Positions 1 through 6,705 of a stretch of 12,470 nucleotides of DNA are shown one piece after another. The stretch lies in contig PFDH01000055.1 in NCBI GenBank assembly GCA_002772705.1, positions 1-12,470 on the forward strand. Direction: 5' to 3'. The notes beneath the pieces were generated by a model, which saw only the letters and a program-made list of their open reading frames with translations, did not search any database and was not told the origin of the DNA. The position numbers and the translations under genes were made by a program. Numbering within the stretch: the stretch's first letter is position 1; each line of letters opens with the position of its first letter. This DNA comes from Candidatus Pacebacteria bacterium CG10_big_fil_rev_8_21_14_0_10_44_11. GTDB lineage: Bacteria > Patescibacteriota > Microgenomatia > UBA1400 > PJMF01.

Positions 1-48
1 ATAAATAGGGAAAATTTGATGAAAGATAGCCGAATAGATTTGAAGTAG
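1..48 (+). CDS. 3' end of an upstream gene (partial, unidentified)
   Basis: Frame 1 is open from the window edge to a TAG at 46-48, while the other two + frames hit stops within the first 30 bases. It would encode 15 C-terminal residues, INRENLMKDSRIDLK. The main support is position: a rho-independent terminator begins 7 bases after the stop. The fragment is too short to assign a family, and it could be chance. Confidence 0.35.
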   Translation: MNRENLMKDSRIDLK

Positions 49-55
49 CTTTGGG

Positions 56-80
56 CTAAGCCTCACGGCCTAGGTTTTTT
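56..80 (+). terminator. Rho-independent terminator of the upstream gene
   Basis: A 7-bp stem with one A-C mismatch (56-62 with 67-73) closes a TCAC loop. It is followed by one G and six T residues (75-80). It lies just after the presumed TAG at 46-48 and separates the upstream transcript from the genes that start at 333. Confidence 0.65.
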
Positions 81-316
81 CTCTTCAATTTCGATGCCAT
101 AACACCGGCAGGTTTCCGCTGATACTCATGCTTTTTCGAATTTCAAAAAAACATGGTTCGATTGTGCTTTGTCGTCTCAAAAAAAGCACCCTGCTCCTCG
201 TATCCTTGAATAATCAAGGCCACACGCTCTAAGTTAGATTGCTATCTGGGTGGACCTCCTTTCATTATGTGTGCAGTATATCAGAATCAAAAAATTGTAT
301 TCTTGAGTTTCGTAAA
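81..316. other. Gene-free stretch with several inverted repeats
   Basis: No supported reading frame, tRNA or known structured RNA could be recognised on either strand. Three simple inverted repeats are visible. GTGCTTT at 164-170 pairs with AAAGCAC at 183-189. CCTTGA at 204-209 pairs perfectly with TCAAGG at 214-219 over an ATAA loop. TCGAA near 146-150 pairs with TTCGA near 156-160. None is followed by a T-run on the + strand. The region may hold a small RNA or simply be spacer. Confidence 0.4.
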
Positions 317-325
317 TGGTATACT
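317..325 (+). promoter_or_regulatory. Extended -10 promoter (TGGTATACT) of the DUF5674-like gene
   Basis: TGG immediately precedes TATACT (320-325). No good -35 hexamer lies at 17 bp; TTGTAT at 295-300 gives a 19-bp spacer. Transcription would start near base 332, one base before the ATG at 333, so the message would be leaderless. The same TGn plus -10 layout recurs in front of other genes in the window. Confidence 0.55.
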
Positions 326-332
326 CCAGCTG

Positions 333-683
333 ATGATAAAAGTAATTTCACAACCAATTACTCAATCAACTCTTCAAAAAGAAGCTCAAGAGGTGCTGGG
401 CGAACTGGTCAAAGCTGTCGTTGATATTGAACAAGAAATAATGGCTATAAGTGGTGAGCTTCATGCTGATGAAGAAGCAGTCTTGATCGGGCAAGGATCA
501 AAACAAAAAAATCTGTGGGGCATCAATCTGTACCCCGATTTATTTGGTCAAGAAGATTGGCTTGAGTTTGACTCGATGATTAATTTGCGACCATCGGGGG
601 GAAACAATACTCGTGGCGTTGAGGATGAAAAAATTCGCACAAAAATTAGACACATAGTTTCAAAATTAGTGACAAAAAAATAA
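333..683 (+). CDS. DUF5674-like conserved hypothetical protein
   Basis: The gene encodes a soluble protein of 116 residues with no signal peptide or membrane segment. I recognise the pattern of a small conserved family that I believe is DUF5674: an N-terminal MIKVI strand, then VKAVVDIE, ISGELHADEEA, LWGINLYPDL, and near the C-terminus FDSMINLRPS followed by TRGVED. The function of the family is not known to me. The frame is open further upstream to 267, but the start at 333 fits the family N-terminus and lies 7 bases after the -10 element, which argues for it. No Shine-Dalgarno sequence precedes it. The stop is 5 bases before the next gene, so the two form a unit. The family name is from memory and should be confirmed by a profile search. 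Confidence 0.75.
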   Translation: MIKVISQPITQSTLQKEAQEVLGELVKAVVDIEQEIMAISGELHADEEAVLIGQGSKQKNLWGINLYPDLFGQEDWLEFDSMINLRPSGGNNTRGVEDEKIRTKIRHIVSKLVTKK

Positions 684-688
684 CCACC

Positions 689-1027
689 ATGCCAGTCCAT
701 GAACAACTAGCACAAGGCCGTTGGCAAGAATTAACTTTTTTGGAGCAAATGGCCAATGTTGGCAGCGAAGTGGAACGAGCAATCAGTTGGCGAAACAAAA
801 ACCAGAAGAAATTAATGTTAGGGTCAATTACTCGGGCTTTTGAATTATTATCACTGACAATTGATGCGCAGCGAGAATCAGAATCAAGACTAAAAGAGCT
901 ATGTAGAGTCAAAGAGTGTTTGGCAGACAGTTTTTTAGATAAAAATTCTTTCCTTTCTAGTGATGGAGATTGGAAATCATACTTTCGCAGTTTTACTTAC
1001 GCAGCCAATGTCAAAGCTGGCCGGTGA
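689..1027 (+). CDS. Conserved hypothetical protein, partner of the DUF5674-like gene
   Basis: This is a 112-residue, mostly helical soluble protein. The segment QMANVGSEVERAISW (residues about 20-34), the region of AFELLSLTID, and the C-terminal GDWKSYFRSFTYAANV resemble a small conserved bacterial protein family that I recall only as hypothetical. No catalytic motif is obvious. The ATG follows the upstream stop by 5 bases (CCACC) and has no Shine-Dalgarno sequence, which suggests translational coupling or reinitiation after the first gene. The stop codon lies 3 bases before the TGTTATAAT promoter of rpsO, so the unit ends here without a visible terminator, and some read-through into rpsO is likely. 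I cannot assign a function; the tight pairing suggests the two proteins act together. Confidence 0.75.
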   Translation: MPVHEQLAQGRWQELTFLEQMANVGSEVERAISWRNKNQKKLMLGSITRAFELLSLTIDAQRESESRLKELCRVKECLADSFLDKNSFLSSDGDWKSYFRSFTYAANVKAGR

Positions 1028-1030
1028 GTG

Positions 1031-1039
1031 TGTTATAAT
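1031..1039 (+). promoter_or_regulatory. Extended -10 promoter (TGTTATAAT) of rpsO
   Basis: TGT precedes a consensus TATAAT at 1034-1039. The position of a -35 box at 17 bp (1011-1016, TCAAAG) is a poor match, so the extended -10 probably carries the promoter. The start site would be near 1046, giving a leader of about 88 bases before the rpsO ATG. Confidence 0.6.
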
Positions 1040-1072
1040 ACCACCTCAAGTAAAAATGGTTACTTTATCGGC

Positions 1073-1090
1073 TTGGTGGCTGTCCACTAG
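1073..1090 (+). promoter_or_regulatory. Leader hairpin of rpsO, candidate S15 autoregulatory site
   Basis: A 7-bp stem (1073-1079 with 1084-1090) closes a CTGT loop about 43 bases before the start codon. It contains a G-U pair (1075-1088) stacked on a G-C pair (1076-1087). S15 is known to bind such GU/GC steps in 16S rRNA and in several of its own mRNA leaders. Whether this hairpin is bound by S15 is inference. Confidence 0.35.
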
Positions 1091-1133
1091 CTGACTAAAG
1101 GCAATGCTTCAAGTAGAAGCGCGAAAGGATACC

Positions 1134-1403
1134 ATGGCACTAACACGAGTCCAAAAAGGTCAGATCATCAAGGACTACCAACTATTTGAAGGCGACACTG
1201 GTTCACCAGAGGTGCAAATCGCACTATTGACCGCCTCAATTCAACAATTGACCGAACATCTCAAGCAACACAAAAAAGATGACCACTCACGCCGTGGTTT
1301 GTTAAAGCAGGTGGCTAAACGTCGCCGCTTATTGAATTTCTTGCTGGAGCGCAGTGAAGATCGCTACCGCAAACTGATTGAGCGGTTGGGGTTGAGTAAA
1401 TAA
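1134..1403 (+). CDS. rpsO: 30S ribosomal protein S15
   Basis: The gene encodes S15, a primary binding protein of the central domain of 16S rRNA and a contributor to the intersubunit bridge. The product is 89 residues, the usual bacterial length. Hallmarks are GDTGSPEVQIALLT (residues about 23-36), a central LTEHLKQHKKDDHSRRGLL with the conserved H-x-x-DHSRRGL core, and KRRRLLNFL near residue 60-75. The frame is open from an ATG at 1104, but the ATG at 1134 matches the family N-terminus MALT and has AAAGGA at 1124-1129 just upstream. It has its own promoter at 1031 and a terminator at 1435-1459, so it is a single-gene unit. In many bacteria pnp follows directly; here pnp lies about 6.3 kb downstream. 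Confidence 0.97.
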   Translation: MALTRVQKGQIIKDYQLFEGDTGSPEVQIALLTASIQQLTEHLKQHKKDDHSRRGLLKQVAKRRRLLNFLLERSEDRYRKLIERLGLSK

Positions 1404-1434
1404 TTTATTCTAAAATGGCAGCAGTTAAAACAAA

Positions 1435-1459
1435 AAATCCCACTTCTAGAGTGGGATTT
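1435..1459 (+). terminator. Terminator after rpsO
   Basis: A perfect 10-bp stem (AAATCCCACT at 1435-1444 with AGTGGGATTT at 1450-1459) closes a TCTAG loop. The A-run before it and the short T-run at its end make it usable in either direction. It begins 31 bases after the rpsO stop. The next 90 bases, to about 1549, carry no gene that I can recognise. Confidence 0.8.
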
Positions 1460-1549
1460 CATGACTGGATTCTGCAACCGGCAGCCTCCCCACATTTTCC
1501 GAGTCTATACGGCAAACCTTGCTTAATCTGTAGAAGAGACGATGAACGG

Positions 1550-1568
1550 CTTTTCAAAACTTGAAAAG
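1550..1568. promoter_or_regulatory. Perfect inverted repeat over a -35 box, possible operator
   Basis: CTTTTCAA (1550-1557) and TTGAAAAG (1561-1568) form a perfect 8-bp inverted repeat around AAC. Its right arm contains the -35 hexamer TTGAAA of the promoter for the next gene. A dimeric repressor bound here would block that promoter. There is no regulator gene next to it in this window. Confidence 0.35.
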
Positions 1569-1600
1569 TATACCTAAAATGTGTATAATAAGCCTATAAT
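1561..1600 (+). promoter_or_regulatory. Sigma70-type promoter for the membrane protein and probably the LamG gene
   Basis: TTGAAA at 1561-1566, a 17-bp spacer and TATAAT at 1584-1589 make the best canonical promoter in the window. A second TATAAT lies at 1595-1600 and could serve an alternative start 11 bases later. The first would start near 1596, leaving a 41-base leader before the ATG at 1637. Confidence 0.75.
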
Positions 1601-1636
1601 AAATTAACCTCACCTCTGGTGACACGAAAGAAATCA

Positions 1637-2005
1637 ATGGCACAAGATAAAGAAATAACCAGAAGAGACGTACTAAAGGGTAACTTTGACCAACCAGCGC
1701 CTCAACCCACACTCTCACCGGAACAGCGAAAAAGTTTAGGCGAAACCACAAGAGGGATCGGTAGAGCGGCCAGTGCGACAGCGACAGTAGAAGCACACCA
1801 GAGAGAACAAGCACAGCGGAGAGAAGCCGGCAGGCAGGTGACAAATTCTGGAGAGTCATCTAAATTTAACTGCATGGCTTTACCAGGAATGATAGTGGCA
1901 AGTTTGATGGGATGGGTGATCAGAAGAAGAAATACTGTAGGAAGGCCGAGAAATGATAGTGGTGTTGTTACTGGGGGTGATCAACAGCAGAATAATGGTA
2001 TATAA
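1637..2005 (+). CDS. Small single-pass membrane protein, function unknown
   Basis: The gene encodes 122 residues. Residues 1-75 are hydrophilic and rich in Arg, Gln, Ala and Thr, and probably disordered. One hydrophobic segment (about 79-95, CMALPGMIVASLMGWVI) is followed by RRR, and the last 20 residues are polar. The start at ATG 1637 is preferred to an in-frame GTG at 1619, because GAAAG precedes it and nothing resembling a ribosome site precedes the GTG. The N-terminal ITRRDVLKG resembles a twin-arginine signal, but no hydrophobic stretch follows it, so Tat export is unlikely. It sits directly downstream of a strong promoter and upstream of the large surface protein, so it may be an accessory of that protein. 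I do not recognise a family. Confidence 0.6.
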   Translation: MAQDKEITRRDVLKGNFDQPAPQPTLSPEQRKSLGETTRGIGRAASATATVEAHQREQAQRREAGRQVTNSGESSKFNCMALPGMIVASLMGWVIRRRNTVGRPRNDSGVVTGGDQQQNNGI

Positions 2006-2026
2006 GCTGAAAAAAGTAGTCAGCTT
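2004..2026 (+). other. Stem-loop at the end of the membrane protein gene
   Basis: AAGCTGA (2004-2010) pairs perfectly with TCAGCTT (2020-2026) over a 9-base loop, and the stem overlaps the TAA stop. No T-run follows, so it is a poor terminator. It may instead protect or process a message continuing into the LamG gene. Confidence 0.45.
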
Positions 2027-2080
2027 CTCAATTTAAAATATCTTTCCTCCACTAGCCAAGTAGATGTCTTTTTTGTAGAC

Positions 2081-2116
2081 TGAAGACACATATCTCTCGT
2101 GAGATAAGTGTGTTTG
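2081..2116 (+). promoter_or_regulatory. Long hairpin just upstream of the LamG gene
   Basis: TATCTC/GAGATA (2091-2096 with 2101-2106) closes a TCGT loop. The stem continues past an A-A mismatch through ACAC/GTGT (2086-2089 with 2108-2111) and, past a G-G mismatch, through AA/TT with two flanking G-T wobbles. It ends 24 bases before the ATG at 2140. AAGAC at 2083-2087 could instead pair with GTCTT at 2066-2070, so two mutually exclusive folds are possible. A regulatory role is inference. Confidence 0.4.
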
Positions 2117-2139
2117 TGGCAGGCAATACAAAAAGAAAC

Positions 2140-5100
2140 ATGCGGTTTTTACCAATCAAAAAACTAACAAAATGGTTGTATCATCCGGACCGGATGGTGC
2201 GGCTTGGTTGGGTATTTTTGGTATTTAGCTTGCTCTTGGCGGTAGCTGTCTTTTCTTTGCTCTGGAAACCAAATCAAGCCGAGGCGTGGTGGAACGAAGC
2301 ATGGATGTATAGAAAGAAAGTGGTATTGAATACTACCAGTGGCACACTCACCGATTATCAAATCCCAATTACCATCGATACCGCCGCACTCATCACTGCC
2401 GGGAAGATGCAGAGCGACTGTGACGACATCAGAGTGACCGACAAAAACGGGGTAATTCTTCCCATCTGGTATTCCGGTTGCAACACTACGACTACAAAAG
2501 TGTGGCCGAAAGTACCCTCTGTTACAACCACGGGTATCACGGTGTATATCTACTATGGCAATGCTGCGGGAACTTCGGCAAAAACAGTAGTAGGTAGATC
2601 CGATTACCCAGGTTTGAGTTGTAAATCGATTCTCGATGCCGGAAACTCTACGGGTACGGGCACGTACTGGGTTGACACTACCAATGGGGCAACTTCTGAT
2701 AAACAGCAAGTCTATTGTGATATGACCAGTAACGGTGGAGGTTGGATGCTGGTTACCGCCGCTATGGTTGACTCATTTTCTGAAAATAATGTCACTAAAG
2801 TAACTACTGCCGATGCCAACGGGGGTGCAATCTATACCTTTACCAATACCGAGACAGGGTGTGGGGGTGCAGATTCAGGAGCGACGGTAAAAATTACCAA
2901 CAATATTCAATGGGATGTACTGAAGGTGAAGGAAACGCTTGGTCCCGGAGCTGCCTCATGTTGGGCGACACAATCAGATGGAACTTATGGTGGACAGCAA
3001 ACAAACAGCAACATGACGGCGTTTAGCTCACCAACTGATACGCTTCAAAACTGTGTGCTCAGTTGCAGCACCTCTCCATTTGTGATGCCACCTATGCAAC
3101 GATGTGATAATGCTGTCGAAAATTTTGCGATTTACAACACTGGCAGCAATCGGTCATTTGAAACGGTATCAAGAAGACTTAACAGAACCTCAATGAGTGG
3201 ACCTGCATTAGGACTTTCATGTAATGATGACAACATGACGACTAAGATTGAGAGTATATATATCCGCGAAAATTCATTGACGTATGCAACTCTCACTGTT
3301 GGTAGTCTGGGTACAGAAGAAAACTCCCCCAGCCCGGTTGCCTACTGGAAGTTTGATGAAGGCACTGGCACGAAGGTTTATAGCTCTACTTCAAGTCTGG
3401 GCGGAACGACCACCAACCTGGTTACCAATCCTAGTTTTGAGACCGGCACTACCAGTTGGTCACTCGGCGTTAACGGTGGTACTTGGACCCGGATTTCTAC
3501 AGGCTGTGCCGTGGGTGATTACTGTCTCAAAGGGGTAACCACGACCACTAGTCAGGCAAGTGTGATTTCTGTGTCGGGATTAACTCCAGGAACGTCGATC
3601 ACAGTAACGGCTTACTTAAAGGCAGAAGGTGGGTCATCAGCTCGGTTTTATGTTTCTGATCCTGGTTATGTTAACCCTATCTATAGCGGCAGTGTTACGA
3701 GTAACTATTGGGTGCGCTCAACAGCTACTAAAACCGTGCCAGCTGCTGGAGCAGTTAATATCGTTTTGTATACTAATGTTGTTGGCACCGCCTATTATGA
3801 CGGCATCCAGCTTGAGGTAAATAGCACGTATACGCCATATTGTGATGGAGCTCAAACCGGTGGTGGGAGTTATGTTTGGAGTGGTACGGCACATGGATCA
3901 ACGTCAACCTGCAACTTCACCACTGATGGAGATTTGGCTGACGGTACCGCGGCTCCTACTTGGCAAACTGAGGATAAGTGTGTGAGTGGAAAGTGTCTGT
4001 TGTTTGATGGAAGTAACGATTATGTGAGGGTACCACCTGGTGCCAATATAAATTTTTCAGAATCTGATAGTTTTACCGTTTCGGCATGGATTAAGAGGTC
4101 GAGTACAGGAAATATTGACATTATTTTTAATAAGCAAGAAAACGTTTCAAACGAGTTTTTATATGGACTTGATATTTCGGCAACAGACAAAGCTGAATTT
4201 AGTATTGCCAAACAAAATGTTTCAGCGACTACTTCGGTTAGTACTACAACTATTGCAGAAAATACCTGGTACTTTCTTACGGGTACTTATGATGGAACCA
4301 GTACACGGCTTTATGTCAATGGTAAGTTAGAAGATACCGATACGAAGGGATTTAGCGCATCCACACAAAGCGTGGCTAGCGCGTATATCGGTCAGCAATA
4401 TAATGCCACAAGCCATTTTGGAGGATCAGTTGACGATGTAAAAATTTATAAATACGCCCGCACCGTTGCCCAGATCAAAACTGACTATACTTTGGGCGCT
4501 AGAAGCACGGGAGCAGGTGTTAGTTTTAGCCAGCCAGACAATGACTTCTTAAACAACGGTTTGGTAGGCTACTGGCCGATGGACGAAATTGCTGCGGACA
4601 GCTGTCCCACTGCCAGTGCGGATAGCTGCGATAAGTCAGGCAATGTCAGCGACGGGACATGGGGTGGCAATGCGACAACAACAGGGTTAGCTAAGTATGG
4701 CAATGCGGTTACTTTTGACGGCAATGCTGACAATGTAACTATTCTTGATAGCGATCTTTACTCCATAAATACTACCAATAAATTTACCGCTTCGGGATGG
4801 TTTTATGTCAATGCCTTGGCAGCGAGGCAAAACATTCTGAGCAAAACAAGTGGGGGTCATGAATGGGACTTTAGGTTAGATACAAATGGACAGCTTCTCG
4901 CCGTAATTTATACCTCGGCGGGTGGTACTTTCATGGTTACTGGCTCAGCGGTATCGGCAATAACACCAGGTCAGTGGTACCACACAACAATGGTGGTAGA
5001 TCTGGATAAACCTGAGTTAACGTTATATATAAATGGAGTTGCCGTGGGAACTAGCACCACTACCTCTGGTAGTTATACTAATGGAACTGGTGCGTTAAGA

Positions 5101-6576
5101 ATTGGGGAGCGGAACGATGGATCAGGAGATGTTAATGGTCGAATCGACGAAGTCCGCATCTACAACCGTGCTCTCGCTTCCAATGAAGTTGCTGCCCTCC
5201 ATCACTGGGCACCGGGGCCGGTGGGCTATTGGCCGATGGATGAGAATACTGGAAGCCTGACGGTTTTGGATAAGTCGGGAAATAATTTGACCGGTATTAT
5301 GAACGGTACCATGACCATTTCTGATTGGGTGCCAGGAAAGTTTGGTAGTGCTCTGGATTTTGATGGGTCTAACGATTATGTCTTATCCACAGGCGCGACA
5401 CAACTTCAGAGAACAGCGAGTAATCCTTGGACGATAGGTGGGTGGTACTACATCAGGAATGCCTCTGGTGACGTTTCCACACTTACTCAAGTTAGAAAAG
5501 CGGCCAGCAATCATGGGTATTACTTGTCATATGGTATTGTTACATCAACTATATCAACAGATTATTATGGTGGTTCTGGAGCATATTGGCGTGTGAGAAC
5601 CACTAATGATATTAGTCTTAATGGTTGGCATCACATCGTTGCTACTCACGATGGAGCAGGCTATACGGGAGTGAAGATTTATGTTGATGGTGTCAGTGTT
5701 CCACTAACGGTTTCAAATGCAGGATCGCCAACAGATATCACCTGGACAGATACTCGTATGTCTATTGGGGCAGACGAAGGAGCGTCACCATTGGATGGAC
5801 AGGCTGATGACGTCAAAATCTACAACTACGCCCGCACCCCCGCTCAAATCGCCTGGGAGTACAACCAAGGCAAACCGGTTGCCTATTATAAATTTGACGA
5901 GTGCCAGGGTACGGTCATCAACGACTGGTCGCAAAACAGTAATGGTGGTTTTAACGGCAGAAACGGCACGCTAACCATAGGCGGAAGCGGGAACAATCAA
6001 ACAGTCGGCACCTGCTCTTCAGGAGTTAGCACAGAAGCCTGGAACAATGGCACTACCGGCAAGTTTAACGCCAGCATGAGTTTTGGCGGGACGGATGATT
6101 ATGTCAATGTTCCTGGAAGTTTCTTATATGACGAACAGACCATCTCATTTTGGGCAAAAGCGGATTGGACCACAGCTGCAGGTATACCCTTAAGCAGCTT
6201 GCAGTGGACGAGTCCCGATCATGACGGGTTTAGATTTGAGCTTTTAAATGATAATCTGGTAACCATGATCTACAACAACGCCTATGGGGAGTATACTTAC
6301 TCACACGCTTTAACCGGATCAGATTGGCATCAATTTACACTGACTTGGACAGGCACAGTCACTAAATCATACGTAGATGGCAAAATGGTAGATAGCGCCA
6401 CCAGAACTAATGGTTTTGCTGCAATCCCTGGCGACATGGATATCGGGCGATATAACTATATGGACAATGGTTACTTTACCGGCCAGGTTGACGAAGTTAA
6501 AATCTTCAACTACGCCATGACAGATGAGCAAGTCAAACTTGACTACAACAACTCGGCGGCGGTGCGGTTTAATTAA
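2140..6576 (+). CDS. Giant secreted multidomain surface protein (DUF2341, fibrinogen-like, four LamG domains)
   Basis: The product is 1478 residues from ATG 2140; an in-frame GTG at 2110 would add 10. A basic N-terminus, a hydrophobic segment (about 23-42) and AEA before Trp50 indicate a signal peptide. WWNEAWMYRKKVVLN (50-64) opens a DUF2341-type domain to about 145. A fibrinogen C-terminal-like segment follows (158-378), marked by SCKSILDA, YWVDT and VYCDMTSNGGGWMLV, and is Cys-rich. Four LamG/concanavalin-like domains have openers YWKFDEG, GYWPMDE, GYWPMDE and AYYKFDE (about 398, 808, 1028, 1248) and closers DDVKIYKYA, DEVRIYNRA, DDVKIYNYA and DEVKIFNYA. A CBM_4_9-like segment (about 424-590, starting NLVTNPSFE) interrupts the first LamG domain. 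No sortase motif or C-terminal anchor is visible. The likely role is binding of glycans or surfaces outside the cell. It is probably co-transcribed with the gene before it. Confidence 0.9.
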   Translation: MRFLPIKKLTKWLYHPDRMVRLGWVFLVFSLLLAVAVFSLLWKPNQAEAWWNEAWMYRKKVVLNTTSGTLTDYQIPITIDTAALITAGKMQSDCDDIRVTDKNGVILPIWYSGCNTTTTKVWPKVPSVTTTGITVYIYYGNAAGTSAKTVVGRSDYPGLSCKSILDAGNSTGTGTYWVDTTNGATSDKQQVYCDMTSNGGGWMLVTAAMVDSFSENNVTKVTTADANGGAIYTFTNTETGCGGADSGATVKITNNIQWDVLKVKETLGPGAASCWATQSDGTYGGQQTNSNMTAFSSPTDTLQNCVLSCSTSPFVMPPMQRCDNAVENFAIYNTGSNRSFETVSRRLNRTSMSGPALGLSCNDDNMTTKIESIYIRENSLTYATLTVGSLGTEENSPSPVAYWKFDEGTGTKVYSSTSSLGGTTTNLVTNPSFETGTTSWSLGVNGGTWTRISTGCAVGDYCLKGVTTTTSQASVISVSGLTPGTSITVTAYLKAEGGSSARFYVSDPGYVNPIYSGSVTSNYWVRSTATKTVPAAGAVNIVLYTNVVGTAYYDGIQLEVNSTYTPYCDGAQTGGGSYVWSGTAHGSTSTCNFTTDGDLADGTAAPTWQTEDKCVSGKCLLFDGSNDYVRVPPGANINFSESDSFTVSAWIKRSSTGNIDIIFNKQENVSNEFLYGLDISATDKAEFSIAKQNVSATTSVSTTTIAENTWYFLTGTYDGTSTRLYVNGKLEDTDTKGFSASTQSVASAYIGQQYNATSHFGGSVDDVKIYKYARTVAQIKTDYTLGARSTGAGVSFSQPDNDFLNNGLVGYWPMDEIAADSCPTASADSCDKSGNVSDGTWGGNATTTGLAKYGNAVTFDGNADNVTILDSDLYSINTTNKFTASGWFYVNALAARQNILSKTSGGHEWDFRLDTNGQLLAVIYTSAGGTFMVTGSAVSAITPGQWYHTTMVVDLDKPELTLYINGVAVGTSTTTSGSYTNGTGALRIGERNDGSGDVNGRIDEVRIYNRALASNEVAALHHWAPGPVGYWPMDENTGSLTVLDKSGNNLTGIMNGTMTISDWVPGKFGSALDFDGSNDYVLSTGATQLQRTASNPWTIGGWYYIRNASGDVSTLTQVRKAASNHGYYLSYGIVTSTISTDYYGGSGAYWRVRTTNDISLNGWHHIVATHDGAGYTGVKIYVDGVSVPLTVSNAGSPTDITWTDTRMSIGADEGASPLDGQADDVKIYNYARTPAQIAWEYNQGKPVAYYKFDECQGTVINDWSQNSNGGFNGRNGTLTIGGSGNNQTVGTCSSGVSTEAWNNGTTGKFNASMSFGGTDDYVNVPGSFLYDEQTISFWAKADWTTAAGIPLSSLQWTSPDHDGFRFELLNDNLVTMIYNNAYGEYTYSHALTGSDWHQFTLTWTGTVTKSYVDGKMVDSATRTNGFAAIPGDMDIGRYNYMDNGYFTGQVDEVKIFNYAMTDEQVKLDYNNSAAVRFN
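3337..6543 (+). repeat. Four diverged LamG repeat units within the surface protein
   Basis: The four LamG units span about residues 400-783 (including the inserted domain), 806-1023, 1026-1243 and 1246-1471 of the protein. They share openers and closers at the protein level. Some DNA identity remains, for example TACGCCCGCACC near 4453 and again near 5827. The other units have diverged, so the array is old duplication or domain exchange rather than a recent tandem repeat. Confidence 0.7.
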
Positions 6577-6688
6577 ACCACCCAACTTGTTCATGATCGG
6601 TGCTAAGTCATTGTCTCTAATCAGAAATTCTTCATTCAAACTGTCATAGCAATTTTTTCTAAGCCTGGCATATGAGAATAAAGTTATC
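6577..6688. other. Intergenic spacer after the LamG gene
   Basis: No clear stem-loop terminator is present; a six-T run at 6653-6658 is not preceded by a convincing stem. On the minus strand a short frame reads NEEFLIRDNDLAPIM and continues antisense into the LamG gene. It looks protein-like but has no start signal or promoter, so it is not called as a gene. Confidence 0.4.
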
Positions 6689-6697
6689 TGGTATAAT
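6689..6697 (+). promoter_or_regulatory. Extended -10 promoter (TGGTATAAT) of the helical protein gene
   Basis: TGG precedes a consensus TATAAT at 6692-6697. The ATG at 6706 lies 8 bases after the hexamer, about where transcription should begin, so the message should be leaderless or nearly so. No clear -35 box is visible. Confidence 0.65.
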
Positions 6698-6705
6698 TCG
6701 GTCTT

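Noticed and set aside
146..165. GGTTCGATT resembling a tRNA T-loop
   Set aside because: The flanking bases do not form a T-stem, and no acceptor or anticodon arm is present.
1637..1690. Twin-arginine (Tat) signal suggested by ITRRDVLKG
   Set aside because: No hydrophobic segment follows within the next 60 residues, so it cannot work as a Tat signal peptide.
1554..1859. Minus-strand open frame of 101 codons with a very hydrophobic product
   Set aside because: It is antisense to the 1637-2005 gene and runs across that gene's promoter. The Arg/Gln/Ser-rich sense codons naturally read as Leu/Val/Ser on the other strand. No promoter or ribosome site was found for it.
6367..6662. Minus-strand frame containing NEEFLIRDNDLAPIMNKLGG
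   Set aside because: The intergenic part looks protein-like, but most of the frame is antisense to the fourth LamG domain, it needs a TTG start, and no family could be recognised.
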